DNA from: WS-7 sp036505295
GTDB taxonomy: Bacteria; Eisenbacteria; RBG-16-71-46; SZUA-252
Assembly: GCA_036505295.1 (NCBI GenBank)
Contig: DASXTQ010000019.1
Span: 1-64,000, forward strand
Reading direction: 5' to 3'
DNA: 64,000 bases
Part shown: positions 26,735-36,355 of the stretch, one piece after another
Numbering within the stretch: the first letter of the stretch is position 1
Layout of the letters: each line of letters begins with the position of its first letter
Program-made: the position numbers and the translations under genes
The notes under the pieces: generated by a model
The model's database searches: none
Told to the model about the DNA's origin: nothing
Seen by the model: the letters and a program-made list of their open reading frames with translations, nothing else

Positions 26735-29584
26735 CTAACGGAGGAGGATCAGCTTCTTCGAAGCCCTGAATCCCTTCGTATCGAGCACGTAGAAGTAGGC
26801 TCCGCTCGGGAGCTGGTGCCCCTGATCATCCGCCCCGTTCCAGCGCGCAACGTACTCGCCGGGAGGCTGGACGTGACTCACCAGCGTGCGGACCAAGGCC
26901 CCGCTTACGTTGTAGATGCGGATATCGACCTGGCCCGCTTGTGCCACAGAGTAGCGGATCGCGGTCTCGGGATTGAACGGGTTCGGCATGTTTTGCCCGA
27001 GGCTGCTCCGGAACGTCGGAGCTTCCTCGCCCGATCCCTCCTCCACCCCCGAAGCCACGTAGCAGGCGTTTTCCTTGAAGTAGTTGTGGACGATCGCGTT
27101 CGCGAGCTGGAGCCTTTCGCCCCCTTCCTCGATGGCGTTGAAGCTGAAGCCGAAGAAGACGGACTTCGCGCTGTCCGCCGGGCTGAACGTGTTGTAATCG
27201 GTGGCGTAACGCGTCGCGGCGGGGAAACTGTTGGGATACGTGAGCAGGTTGCCCGACTTGCCCTGGTTCGCGGCCGGGGAAAGGGTGACCAGGTCAAACT
27301 GATTGATGATGGGGCAGCCCCCGTTCAGGTGCATGAACCGCCCCGCCGCGGGACCCCCGTTCACCCCTTTCACGACAGGATGGAGCGTGTCCTGAGGGGA
27401 GTTTTCCCAGTTATTCCGCAGCCAGGTCACGCCGCACGTGAAGGCGAGGAAGCCGTTGTAGTTGTTCGCGCCGCTGTTTGCCATGAGATCGTAGCCAACG
27501 TCGTCCCCGCTGATCCAGAAATTGCGGTTCTTCCCCGGCTGCTGGATCCAGGATTGGATCACCGCCTGATCCTGAGGCGTGATGGTGAACGTGGAGAGAT
27601 CCCCCGAGTGCCAGATGATCGTGGTGTACTGAAGCAGCTTGCCGACGTCCGTCACCGGCCAGTGGTACTGGATATCGGCCGGGTCGGAGCCGCCGAGGCA
27701 GTTTCCAATTCCGCTCGTCGGACCGTTCACATCCCATGTGTCGTACTTGAACCCGAGCCCGGTGAGCGCGGAGGCGATGTACGGTTGCGGCTCGCGCCCC
27801 GAGAAGTGATTCACGAAGAGGATCGACGCGAGGCTGTCGCTGCACCCCATGGGCAGGTTGATGGCGGTCTTCACGGGCAGGATCGAAGCCGAGCGATAGT
27901 TCTGGTTCGTGATCGCGTCGACCGGGAAATAGGCGGTGACGTTCTGGCTGTCCGTCGCCGCGAAGTAGTACTCCAGCTTCGTATTCGCCGGGTAGCTTCC
28001 GGGGGGGACGTCGGCGAAGAAATGGGTCGGGAGCGCCGGCGCCACGTGTTGGAGCGGGACCGAGTTGAACGACCCGCCGTTCAATCTGTAGAACATGAAG
28101 CCGTTCTTGTACCCGTGGGACGTGCTGACCTGCACGACGGTGCTGTCGCCGAGCGGGCTGTTGAAGTTATCGTCTCGGAAGAACGGGGTCGTCTCGAACG
28201 TGTCGTTGAAAAGGTCTATATCGCGCACGATGAAGCCGGGACCGGTCTGGCCGATGACTCCGATTGCGACGTTGTCGAACAACCCATACGTGTTCGAGGG
28301 AGACGAATTGCCGCCACAAAAGATGTCGGCGTAATCTCGGAGGCCCAACTCCACCTGCACGGAATCCTTTCCGCCCGCTCCAGGCAGCGTGATGGCCTGG
28401 CGGATCCAGTCTTTGTTCCCCCCGTAATAAACAAAGAAGGTCGGGTCGATCCAATTTCCCCACTGGGCGTCACCGATGTTCTTGGTCCGAAAATTCGTGT
28501 GGTAGAAGAAGCACGAGTTGAGCGGAAGGTTTCGGTAGACATCGAAATTGAGAAAGACGGTGCTGGCCCGGTTGGTCGCGACCGGCTTGGTCACGACGAA
28601 GTTGTCCAGATGGGGAACCAAGGTCAGGGTGGCCTGGTTCCAGTCGGTCCAGACCTTCGATTGATTCGTGGAACATATGTCCTCGGTCAGGACGTTGCTT
28701 TGGAGATAGAAGAAGTCGCCCGCGCCGAGGAACGTGGACCGCGTCCAATTTCCCATCCCGTTTTCCACGTTGTCAGAGAAAAGGACGTTCTGCCCCGTCT
28801 TGACGGTGATGTTGTCGATGATCCAGCCATCTCCATCGTAAAGTCCATCTGCGGAGGAGTAACCGACATCGCTGACAAACGTGAATCGGAACGGCACCGG
28901 AAGAGGATTGTTGCCGGTGCCGTCGTTTCCCGCGCGCCATTTCGAGATGATGGAATCGGGAATGATCACCGAGAAGGTGTCGCAAAGGGAGCTATTCGGG
29001 ACTTTCCCCGTAAAGAAGGCGAGCTGGGTCCAGTTGTTTATGAGGTCGTTCACTTCGACATACCCATAGTCATAAAGGGGCTCGGCGTCGAAATGATGCC
29101 TGAAGCTGAGCGTCGCGGACGACCCCGATGGGACGGAGCCCGTGGGGAAAGAGTTCGTGAGGTATTGGGTCCAGTCGTTGTCGTACCCAGCGCGATTCGA
29201 GTCGTAGATCCAGGAAGAATCGACGGTCCCGCACCACCACGAATGGTTCTGGCACCCGAGGAAGGTATCGATGTGCCATGCGGTCGGCTTCGCGGAGGCG
29301 TCGTAGTGGGTCCACCCTCCCTCGTTGTTCGGGCTGGTGTGCGTCTCGAGACTGTCGATGAACACCCAGACCGTCTCTCCCGCGGCCGCGGTGCGCATCG
29401 ATCGCCCGGCGCGGGCCGGGGGCGATCCCACATCGGGCCCCGCCTCGGGGATCTGCGTCGGGACGACACCCGGGAGGATCGTCTCACCGGTCGCCGCGGG
29501 CGCGTTCGAAGAGGCCGCAGAGCTGCCGTAAAGGGATGCCGAGAGAATGAGACACACAATCAACGCGGTAGCACTACGTCGCAT
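26735..29584 (-). CDS. Large secreted protein with FlgD-like C-terminus
   Basis: A 949-residue exported protein. The ATG at 29584 has an AAGGAG ribosome site and starts a clear signal peptide (ALIVCLILSASLYGSSAA); longer in-frame starts upstream are rejected. Residues about 70-560 contain repeated units rich in aromatic residues and W-x-D patterns (GGWTHYD, VKTGQNVLFSDNVENG) that resemble the MAM/immune-inhibitor-like fold of secreted peptidases, but no zinc HExxH motif is visible. The C-terminus is a FlgD-like Ig module (NMPNPFNPETAIRYSV, IYNVSGALVRTLV, WNGADDQGHQLPSGAYFY). Base composition is less GC-rich than that of its neighbours. It is transcribed against the flanking genes. Confidence 0.82.
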   Translation of the reverse strand: MRRSATALIVCLILSASLYGSSAASSNAPAATGETILPGVVPTQIPEAGPDVGSPPARAGRSMRTAAAGETVWVFIDSLETHTSPNNEGGWTHYDASAKPTAWHIDTFLGCQNHSWWCGTVDSSWIYDSNRAGYDNDWTQYLTNSFPTGSVPSGSSATLSFRHHFDAEPLYDYGYVEVNDLINNWTQLAFFTGKVPNSSLCDTFSVIIPDSIISKWRAGNDGTGNNPLPVPFRFTFVSDVGYSSADGLYDGDGWIIDNITVKTGQNVLFSDNVENGMGNWTRSTFLGAGDFFYLQSNVLTEDICSTNQSKVWTDWNQATLTLVPHLDNFVVTKPVATNRASTVFLNFDVYRNLPLNSCFFYHTNFRTKNIGDAQWGNWIDPTFFVYYGGNKDWIRQAITLPGAGGKDSVQVELGLRDYADIFCGGNSSPSNTYGLFDNVAIGVIGQTGPGFIVRDIDLFNDTFETTPFFRDDNFNSPLGDSTVVQVSTSHGYKNGFMFYRLNGGSFNSVPLQHVAPALPTHFFADVPPGSYPANTKLEYYFAATDSQNVTAYFPVDAITNQNYRSASILPVKTAINLPMGCSDSLASILFVNHFSGREPQPYIASALTGLGFKYDTWDVNGPTSGIGNCLGGSDPADIQYHWPVTDVGKLLQYTTIIWHSGDLSTFTITPQDQAVIQSWIQQPGKNRNFWISGDDVGYDLMANSGANNYNGFLAFTCGVTWLRNNWENSPQDTLHPVVKGVNGGPAAGRFMHLNGGCPIINQFDLVTLSPAANQGKSGNLLTYPNSFPAATRYATDYNTFSPADSAKSVFFGFSFNAIEEGGERLQLANAIVHNYFKENACYVASGVEEGSGEEAPTFRSSLGQNMPNPFNPETAIRYSVAQAGQVDIRIYNVSGALVRTLVSHVQPPGEYVARWNGADDQGHQLPSGAYFYVLDTKGFRASKKLILLR

Positions 29585-29944
29585 GGGGGAGCTCCTTCTG
29601 GATCGATCGACTGGTGCGGAAAGAAGGTGGATTCGAATCGATGCCCGATCTCGAGGGCGCTCCGGGGCGAAGGACAAGCCTGGCACGGCGGGACATCTAA
29701 CGGCAGACCGGCACGGGCTGGGCATGTCGCCTCGGGGAGACCTCGCATGCTGGATAGTTGCGACATCCGCTCCCCGACCGCGACAGCCATTCGGAAGCGG
29801 CGTGCAGTATTATACTCGATCAGGGACCTCACTTCCACCGAAATCGGCTGGGCTGTTGGGTTTGTCGCATCCTTGCGAGGCTCGCGCCGGGCTCGATCGC
29901 GCTGGTCCAGGGCGGCGTTGTTGCCCCTGGGACCCTCTGCTATC
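29585..29944. other. Divergent intergenic region
   Basis: 360 bases between the minus-strand secreted-protein gene and the plus-strand gene at 29945. It is spanned by an accidental plus-strand open frame but shows no independent gene signal. It holds the minus-strand promoter described at 29809-29837; a TATACT at 29811-29816 on plus could serve the other direction, though it lacks a good -35. Confidence 0.5.
29809..29837 (-). promoter_or_regulatory. Candidate promoter for the 29584 secreted-protein gene
   Basis: On the minus strand a perfect -10 TATAAT (29809-29814), a 17-base spacer and a weak -35 TGGAAG (29832-29837). The leader would be about 220 bases. Confidence 0.4.
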
Positions 29945-31477
29945 ATGCGCCGGCACACTCGGCTGGCGCTGTTTTCACGGCCTCTGTGCCTCTTGTTCGC
30001 CGTGGGCCTGCCCTCGGTGGCGGCGCCGGCGAGATGCGGGGCGGTGGATGGGACGGCGGTGAATGCGGCGGCTTTGGATGGGGCGAGCCAAGCACCGGCG
30101 GAGCAGGATTCCACCGACGGCGGCGATACGTGGTTGCCGGTCCCGGAAGAGGATCTCGAGACCACAGAGCCCTTGGAGGAGGACCCGGCGCCTGTCCGGC
30201 CCGGCGCGCTGCTCCGCGGCGTGGTCATGCGCGGGCAGTTTCGGCTGCGGCGGATCGGCGTGCTGGACGAGCGCCGTGGCGCGCGCGGTGAGCTTGGCTT
30301 CCTCGTGGACGAGCGGCGGTTCAGGCCGGGCGCGCGCTTGACGGTCGGCGGCGAGCGCCTCGTGTTGGCCGGAGGCCGGGTGAGCGTGACGCAGGGCCCC
30401 GCGCTATTCGCGGAAGCAATGCGCGTCACGAGGGGCGGACGCCGCGTGCGGGGGCCAAGGACGAGCGCGGCGCGCGCACAGCCCTCGCTTGGCGCCTCGG
30501 CCGGAGCGCTCGACGGAGGCGCATTCACGTGGAACGGGCCCCAGGCGATCTGGGCGTTCGCCGGGTTCCGAAGCGAGACCCGCGAGCCGATCGGGGGGGT
30601 GGGGCTAGGGGTTTCGCGTGGAAGAATTCGCGCCGCGGCAGCGCTCGGCGCGGAGCTGCGCGCCCGGGCCGCGGGCGCGGAGACGGGAGGCGGAGCGTCG
30701 TCGGCCCCACCTTCACGCTGCGGCTCGATCACCGTCGTGCGACGGGCCCAAGGCGGGAGCGTGGCGCTGGAAGCGCTCGGGTGCCGCGAGGGACGCGCGC
30801 TCCTCGCGGAAGTCGGGAGACGGGGTGGGGACGTGCTCCTCTCCGCGCGGTGGCGGTATCGCTCCTGGACGGCGAGGCAGGTCGCCGCCGAGTTGATCGC
30901 GGAAACGATCGGCTCCGCCTCGCGCGCCCGCGTGACGTGGCGTTCCTGGTCGGGCAACGCGACGGCCGACGACGGGCTCCTGGAGCTGGAGGTGACGAGG
31001 TCGCGAGGCGGCGGCGCGCCCCTGCGGCTGCGGGTGGGGACCGCCGGGTTCGGTCGCGAGGGCAATCGGCTCCCGGCGCTCGAGTCCTACGGGCTCGCCG
31101 ATGCGACCCTGGCCCGCGATGACCGGCGCAGCCTCGCCGTGCACGTGCTGAGACGCGGTTCCAGGAATGCCGGATCGAGCGCGTCGAGCACGACATTCGG
31201 TTCGAGGCTCGACCTGCGCATGAGAACGCTCGGCAGGCACTCGGTGCTGGTCGAGGCGACGCGGATCCGGAAGGGCGCATCGGCATGGGGCGTCGAGCTC
31301 ACGCCGTCCGGTGAGACCACGTTGCGGACGCGATCGAAGCCGGGCCTCTGGGTCTCCGCGCGCGGTGGGTTCGGGCCACGGCTCTGGCGCTTCGGATATG
31401 CGCTCGAGCGCGGTGAAGATTCGGGCGGCGCCAGACCCTGGAGCGGAACCCTCTGGCTCAGGTTGACTCGGTCATAG
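29945..31477 (+). CDS. Putative outer-membrane protein (HHH/ComEA-associated barrel type)
   Basis: A 510-residue protein. The start codon gives a signal peptide (LALFSRPLCLLFAVGLPSVAA), then an acidic linker (LPVPEEDLETTEPLEED) and a long run of short alternating strands rich in arginine and glycine (LRGVVMRGQFRLRRIGVLDE, LTVGGERLVLAGGRVSV). It ends WSGTLWLRLTRS. The pattern is that of barrel proteins linked to helix-hairpin-helix domains in FCB bacteria, but no HHH domain is visible here. By accident it is in the same open frame as the barrel gene at 25832. It is followed eight bases later by an aminotransferase. Confidence 0.6.
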   Translation: MRRHTRLALFSRPLCLLFAVGLPSVAAPARCGAVDGTAVNAAALDGASQAPAEQDSTDGGDTWLPVPEEDLETTEPLEEDPAPVRPGALLRGVVMRGQFRLRRIGVLDERRGARGELGFLVDERRFRPGARLTVGGERLVLAGGRVSVTQGPALFAEAMRVTRGGRRVRGPRTSAARAQPSLGASAGALDGGAFTWNGPQAIWAFAGFRSETREPIGGVGLGVSRGRIRAAAALGAELRARAAGAETGGGASSAPPSRCGSITVVRRAQGGSVALEALGCREGRALLAEVGRRGGDVLLSARWRYRSWTARQVAAELIAETIGSASRARVTWRSWSGNATADDGLLELEVTRSRGGGAPLRLRVGTAGFGREGNRLPALESYGLADATLARDDRRSLAVHVLRRGSRNAGSSASSTTFGSRLDLRMRTLGRHSVLVEATRIRKGASAWGVELTPSGETTLRTRSKPGLWVSARGGFGPRLWRFGYALERGEDSGGARPWSGTLWLRLTRS

Positions 31478-31485
31478 GAGACACC

Positions 31486-32664
31486 ATGCGATATGCGGAC
31501 CGGATGAATCAGCTCGGTACCGAGACGGCCTTCGAGGTCCTCGCGAAGGCGAGGGCCCTGGAGGCACAGGGCCGCTCGATCGTGCACCTCGAAATCGGAG
31601 AGCCCGACTTCGATACCCCGGCTCCGATCCGCGCCGCGGCGGCGCGTGCTCTCGACGAGGGATTCACGCACTATGGCCCCTCGGCGGGGCTGCCCGAGGT
31701 GCGCGAGGCGATCGCGGCCTTCATCACCCGCGACCGGGGTCTCAGGACCACCCCGGCCCAGGTGGTCGTGACCCCGGGAGGAAAACCGGTGCTCACGTTC
31801 GCGATCATGGCGTGCGTGAACCCGGGGGACGAAGTCGTCGTGCCGAATCCGGGCTTTCCCATCTACGAATCGGTGGTCCGGTTCATCGGCGCGAGGCCGG
31901 TTCCCATGGTGTTGCGCGAAGACCGCGGATTCCGGGTCGGCGCCGCGGATCTGGAGCCCCTGCTCACGCCGAAGACGCGGATGGTGGTGCTCAACTCGCC
32001 CCACAACCCGACCGGCTCCGTCCTCACGCCCAAGGATCTCGACGAGATCGCAGCGCTGCTCCGCGACCGCGAGATCTTCGTTCTATCCGACGAGATCTAT
32101 TCGAAGATACTCTACGATGGGGTCCACGAGTCGATCGCCACCCGTCCGGGAATGGCCGAGAAGACGATCCTCCTCGACGGATTCTCGAAGACCTACGCGA
32201 TGACCGGCTGGCGCCTCGGATACGGGATCATGAATCCGACGCTCGCGAAGCACGTCGCGCGGCTCGCCACGAACGTCTACTCCTGCGCGACCTCGTTCGT
32301 GCAGCGGGCGGCGATCGTGGCACTGGGCGGGGCCCAGACTGAAGTCGGAAGCATGATCACCGAGTTCCATCGGCGGCGGGACGCGATCGTCCAGGGCTTG
32401 AACGCGATCCCGGGTATCCGATGTTCGAAGCCGGCGGGTGCCTTCTACGTGTTCCCGAATATCCAGGCGCTCCAGGTGACGAGCGCCGACGCGGAGCGGA
32501 TCCTCCTCGAGGAGGCCGGCGTCGCAGCGCTCTCCGGGACCGCGTTCGGCTCGCACGGCGAGGGCTACATGCGCTTCTCGTACGCCAACTCGATCGAGAA
32601 CATTCGCGAGGCGCTCCGCCGCATCGGCGCCTGGGTCCAGAGCCAGGTTCGGGCCGCGCGCTGA
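31486..32664 (+). CDS. PLP-dependent aminotransferase, class I/II
   Basis: A 392-residue cytoplasmic enzyme of the aspartate aminotransferase superfamily. Seen motifs: LEIGEPDFDTP near residue 38, HYGPSAGLPEVREAI near 63, NSPHNPTGS near 171 and the PLP lysine in GFSKTYAMTGWRLGYG near 233. Length is standard. AGGAG lies nine bases upstream of the ATG. The substrate is uncertain: it could be aspartate, alanine or an aromatic amino acid. It is followed closely by carbamate kinase and an ABC importer, a neighbourhood that suggests nitrogen or purine catabolism. Confidence 0.92.
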   Translation: MRYADRMNQLGTETAFEVLAKARALEAQGRSIVHLEIGEPDFDTPAPIRAAAARALDEGFTHYGPSAGLPEVREAIAAFITRDRGLRTTPAQVVVTPGGKPVLTFAIMACVNPGDEVVVPNPGFPIYESVVRFIGARPVPMVLREDRGFRVGAADLEPLLTPKTRMVVLNSPHNPTGSVLTPKDLDEIAALLRDREIFVLSDEIYSKILYDGVHESIATRPGMAEKTILLDGFSKTYAMTGWRLGYGIMNPTLAKHVARLATNVYSCATSFVQRAAIVALGGAQTEVGSMITEFHRRRDAIVQGLNAIPGIRCSKPAGAFYVFPNIQALQVTSADAERILLEEAGVAALSGTAFGSHGEGYMRFSYANSIENIREALRRIGAWVQSQVRAAR

Positions 32665-32667
32665 CGG

Positions 32668-33648
32668 ATGACGCCGCGCGAAGTCGAGCCGCGCGCAAAC
32701 AGGCTTCCTCGGTCCGCCGTGATCACGCTCGGCGGCAATGCCATTCTGCCCGCCCGAGGGACGGGCACGTTCGAGGAGCAGCTTGCGATAACGCGCGTGA
32801 CGATGCAGCCGATTGCGCAGCTGATCCACGAGGGGGTCACCGTGGTGCTGAGCCACGGGAATGGGCCGATCGTGGGAAACATTCTGATCCGAAACGAGGC
32901 GGCGCGGGATCAAATCCCCCCGATGCCGCTCGACGTATGCGGAGCCGATTCGCAGGGCGGCATCGGCTACATGATGCAGCAGACGCTCCAGAACGAGCTT
33001 CATCGGATCGGCATCGACCGCCCGGTCGTCACGATGGTGACGCAGGTGATCGTGGACGAGCGGGATCCGGCGTTCCGGCGCCCCACGAAGCCGATCGGTC
33101 CCTTCTATTCCCACGAGCGCGCGCGAACCCTGGCGAAGGAAAAAGGGTGGACCGTGGTGGAGGATGCGGGGCGGGGTTACCGGCGCGTCGTTCCTTCCCC
33201 GAAGCCGCTCGAGATCGTGGAGATCGCCGCGATCCGGAAGCTCGTGCAGGATGGAAACGTCGTCATCGCAGCCGGGGGAGGCGGGATCCCGGTCTCGCGC
33301 CAGTGGGACGGAACGCTCCACGGCGTCGAGGCGGTCATCGACAAGGACCTTGCGTCCTCGCTCCTGGGGAGACTGCTCGAATCGGAGGCGCTCCTGATCG
33401 TGACCGGAGTGGACCGCGTCGCCGTCAATTTCGGAAAGCCCGACCAGCGGGACCTGACGACCGCCACCGCATCGGAGCTTGAACGATTCATGGCCGAGGG
33501 GCATTTTCCTCAGGGGAGCATGGGTCCGAAGATCCAGGCCGCGATCGAGTTCGTGCGAAGTGGTGGAGGCTCGGTTTTCATCACCTCGCCGGAGAGGATC
33601 CGCGAGGCTTTGGAAGGGACGGCAGGAACCCGGATCGTTCGGGACTGA
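32668..33648 (+). CDS. arcC: Carbamate kinase
   Basis: A 326-residue enzyme that transfers phosphate between carbamoyl phosphate and ADP, giving ATP, CO2 and ammonia in the catabolic direction. Motifs of the amino-acid-kinase fold: ITLGGNAILP near residue 20, SHGNGPIVGN near 65, and AAGGGGIPV near 200. No arginine deiminase or ornithine transcarbamylase gene is in the window. Carbamate kinase next to a BMP-type nucleoside importer is a pattern seen in purine or allantoin degradation. It starts three bases after the aminotransferase stop, so the two are surely one operon. Confidence 0.92.
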   Translation: MTPREVEPRANRLPRSAVITLGGNAILPARGTGTFEEQLAITRVTMQPIAQLIHEGVTVVLSHGNGPIVGNILIRNEAARDQIPPMPLDVCGADSQGGIGYMMQQTLQNELHRIGIDRPVVTMVTQVIVDERDPAFRRPTKPIGPFYSHERARTLAKEKGWTVVEDAGRGYRRVVPSPKPLEIVEIAAIRKLVQDGNVVIAAGGGGIPVSRQWDGTLHGVEAVIDKDLASSLLGRLLESEALLIVTGVDRVAVNFGKPDQRDLTTATASELERFMAEGHFPQGSMGPKIQAAIEFVRSGGGSVFITSPERIREALEGTAGTRIVRD

Positions 33649-33702
33649 CGGGCGCCCAGTTCGCGGGCAGGGTCGGGCAGGGACGCGGGAAGGGGGACGG
33701 GA

Positions 33703-35208
33703 GTGAGCGGGAGAAGCGCCGGACTCAGGGTGAAGGGCCTCACCGTGCCCGATGGATCGCGGTGGCTTGTGCGCGACCTCGACTTTGAAGTGAAACCCGG
33801 GACCGTGCACATGATCCTGGGAGAGCGCGATACGGGGAAGACCGCGTTGCTCGAGACCATGGCCGGGCTGCGCCGCGAGGAACGCGGCACGGTCAGGCTC
33901 GGCGAGGACGATGCCTCCCTGCGCGATCGGCGGCGCGGCACGCGATTCCTGCCCCGTGAGCTCGACGGGACGCAACTGTCGATCCGCGAGCGGTTGCTCG
34001 TCGCTCGACCTCCGCGGCGGTTCGGGATCGCGATCCACGGTCGCAAGGCGGAGGAGTACGCCCGAGCGCTCGCGAAGCGCGTGGGGCTCGAGGCTCTGCT
34101 GGACGTCGCGGTCGAGGCGCTGCGTCCGCTCGAACGGAGGCTCCTCGAGCTCGCCGCGGCGTTCAGCGAATCCCCCCGCGCCGTGTTTCTCGATGAGCCG
34201 ACGAGCGAGCTGGGCCCCCATGAGGCACGCCATTTACTGGGGGTGATCCACGCGATCGCGCGGGACGACGGGGTCCCGGTCGTATTCACGAGCACGTGGG
34301 CTCGTGACGGCTACCCTGACGCGGACGCGGTGACGATCCTCTGGCGGGGCCAGGCGGCCGCCACTGTTTCGACCGCCGACGTCACCGAGTCCGCTTTGGT
34401 TGATCGCTGGACCGGGGGCGGGCTCCGCAGGGCGCCGACAGGACCCCACTCGGCGGGGGATGCGCTGCTTCGCATCGAGAACATCGTTATAGCGGGACGC
34501 GGCCGCGAAACCTCGCTCGCGGGCGTCGCGTTCGAGGTGCGTGCAGGTGAAGTCCTGGCGATCGTGGGAGCCCCGGCGGACGGCCTTGATCTGCTCCACG
34601 CCGTGCTGCTCGGCCATCGCACACCGGATCGCGGGTCGATCCAGTTTCTGGGAAAGGAGCTGGCGGGCACCGACCGCCGCCAGCGAGTCGAGGCAGGCGT
34701 GAGCTTCGTAAGCCCACCGCACGCGCGCGATCAGTCGCTGGGGAATTTCTCCGTCGAGGAAAATCTCATCTTGGGTCAGACCCGCCGCGGCCCGTTCGCG
34801 AGGCGCGGCTGGCTCAAATTCGAGTCGATCCGAGGGAACGCGGTCCGCTCCCTCAGCGATTTCGAGGTGCCGGACGCCAAGCCGCGCGACCGATTCGCCC
34901 GCTTGAGCCTGGGCGCGCGGCAGCGGATCGTGATCGCGCGAGAGGTGCTGCGCGATCCGGTGCTCCTCGTCGCACGGTCCCCCGCGCAGGGGCTGAGCCT
35001 CGAGGCTCAGGAGTATCTGCGTAAAGCGCTGGTGCTGCAATGCGAACGACGGAGCGGCCTTCTCTGGCTCTCCGAGGATCCCGAGGAGGCGCTTCGGGTG
35101 GCCGATCGGCTCGCGGTCCTTGCGGCGGGCAGGCTCGTATGGCTTCCCGTGACCGAGACGCTCACGCGCGAGGCGATCATCGACGAAATGTCGGGAACGG
35201 CGGCGTGA
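33703..35208 (+). CDS. Nucleoside/sugar-type ABC transporter ATPase with two nucleotide-binding domains
   Basis: A 501-residue tandem ATPase of the RbsA/YufO class. Domain 1 has an intact Walker A (GERDTGKT near residue 45) and Walker B (AVFLDEPTSELGP), but its signature is degenerate. Domain 2 (from about residue 260) has a degenerate Walker A (VGAPADGLD) and lacks the DE of Walker B (LLVARSPAQGLS), yet has a good signature LSLGARQRIVIAREVL. So only one composite ATP site looks competent, as is known for BMP-family importers. The GTG start follows a GGGGACGGGA stretch. It is encoded with the permease at 35231. Confidence 0.88.
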   Translation: MSGRSAGLRVKGLTVPDGSRWLVRDLDFEVKPGTVHMILGERDTGKTALLETMAGLRREERGTVRLGEDDASLRDRRRGTRFLPRELDGTQLSIRERLLVARPPRRFGIAIHGRKAEEYARALAKRVGLEALLDVAVEALRPLERRLLELAAAFSESPRAVFLDEPTSELGPHEARHLLGVIHAIARDDGVPVVFTSTWARDGYPDADAVTILWRGQAAATVSTADVTESALVDRWTGGGLRRAPTGPHSAGDALLRIENIVIAGRGRETSLAGVAFEVRAGEVLAIVGAPADGLDLLHAVLLGHRTPDRGSIQFLGKELAGTDRRQRVEAGVSFVSPPHARDQSLGNFSVEENLILGQTRRGPFARRGWLKFESIRGNAVRSLSDFEVPDAKPRDRFARLSLGARQRIVIAREVLRDPVLLVARSPAQGLSLEAQEYLRKALVLQCERRSGLLWLSEDPEEALRVADRLAVLAAGRLVWLPVTETLTREAIIDEMSGTAA

Positions 35209-35230
35209 TCGGCACGGGCGTATTGCGGGG

Positions 35231-36292
35231 GTGTCTGTGATCCCGGGTCGCTGTCGAGGCGGCGCATGGTCTCTCCTCGCCAATGTGGCCGCATTTGTCC
35301 TGCTGGCCGCCGGCACCCAGTTCCTTGCGCGCCAAGGTTCGCCGTGGAATCCCGCCGCGTGGGCCGCTCCGTGGGCCGGCGATTTCGTTTTCGTCGCGGC
35401 GGGGCTTCTTTTCTTGGGACTTGGTTTTCTCATGCCGCTCCACGCCGGTGTCCTGAACCTTGGAATCCACGCGCAGTTTCTCGCCGGGTTCGCCGTGGCC
35501 GCGGCGATCGTTCGGACTCCCTCGATTGATCCCGCCGCCCGGGCGGGGCTCGCGCTCGTCGCGGGTGCGGGTGCGGGTGCGCTCGTGGGAGCCGCCATGC
35601 TTTGGTTGCGCTGGCGGTTTGCGGTTCACGAGGTCATGAGCGGGCTTTTGCTCGGAGGCGCGATGGTTCCAATCGCGCAGGCGGTTTCCCTCATGCCGGC
35701 CGCGCTCCCCGCGCTCACGTTCGAGCTGAGCCATGCTCCCGTTCTCCTCCGGTGGACCCCGGGCCTCGGTCTCGGGAATACCTTCCTCCTGACGTGGGGG
35801 ATTCTGGTCCTCGCGCTCGGCCTTCTTATCGCGCTTGCCTTCGCGCACGTTCTGCGCAGGTCCGCTCACGGATTCGATCTCAGGACGGTCGGCTCGAACC
35901 CGCTCGCTGCCGTGGCGGCCGGCGTGGACGTGGTCTTGGTTCAGCTCTGGATGCTGGCCGCCGGCGGAGCCTGCGCGGGGCTGACCGGGGCGCTCCAACT
36001 CTGGACGCACCCGGCCGTGGCGCTCGAACGCTGGCCTTTCCCGCTCGCATTTGCCGGGATCACGATCGCGCTGTACGGCTCGGGAAGCGTCCGCGGCGTC
36101 CTCGTGGCGTCGGTTGCTTTCGCCCTTTGGCTGAACGCGCCGGGGACCCTCGTCTCGCTTGGCGATCCCCGGTGGGGCACGGCGGTTTCGTTGCTGCTCG
36201 TGCTTCCGGTTTTGTGGAATCTGCCCCGTCTTCTCCCCGATCAAGGAGCCCCCCGCGCCCTCTGGCGTACTCGGCATCGCGAAACGTTCTGA
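35231..36292 (+). CDS. ABC transporter permease (BPD_transp_2, nucleoside type)
   Basis: A 353-residue membrane protein with about nine to ten hydrophobic segments, and the family's VHEVMSGLLLGGAM and LRTVGSNPLAAVAAGVD stretches (the loop that contacts the ATPase). It pairs with the ATPase just upstream, 22 bases away. The GTG start is the one that keeps the N-terminal hydrophobic segment. BMP-type systems usually have two permeases and a lipoprotein binding protein; neither is next to these genes here. Confidence 0.87.
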   Translation: MSVIPGRCRGGAWSLLANVAAFVLLAAGTQFLARQGSPWNPAAWAAPWAGDFVFVAAGLLFLGLGFLMPLHAGVLNLGIHAQFLAGFAVAAAIVRTPSIDPAARAGLALVAGAGAGALVGAAMLWLRWRFAVHEVMSGLLLGGAMVPIAQAVSLMPAALPALTFELSHAPVLLRWTPGLGLGNTFLLTWGILVLALGLLIALAFAHVLRRSAHGFDLRTVGSNPLAAVAAGVDVVLVQLWMLAAGGACAGLTGALQLWTHPAVALERWPFPLAFAGITIALYGSGSVRGVLVASVAFALWLNAPGTLVSLGDPRWGTAVSLLLVLPVLWNLPRLLPDQGAPRALWRTRHRETF

Positions 36293-36355
36293 TCGTCCGT
36301 TCCACCCGATGGTTCCAAAGACGCCCCGACGAAACCGCGCTACGGCGCAAGGAGA

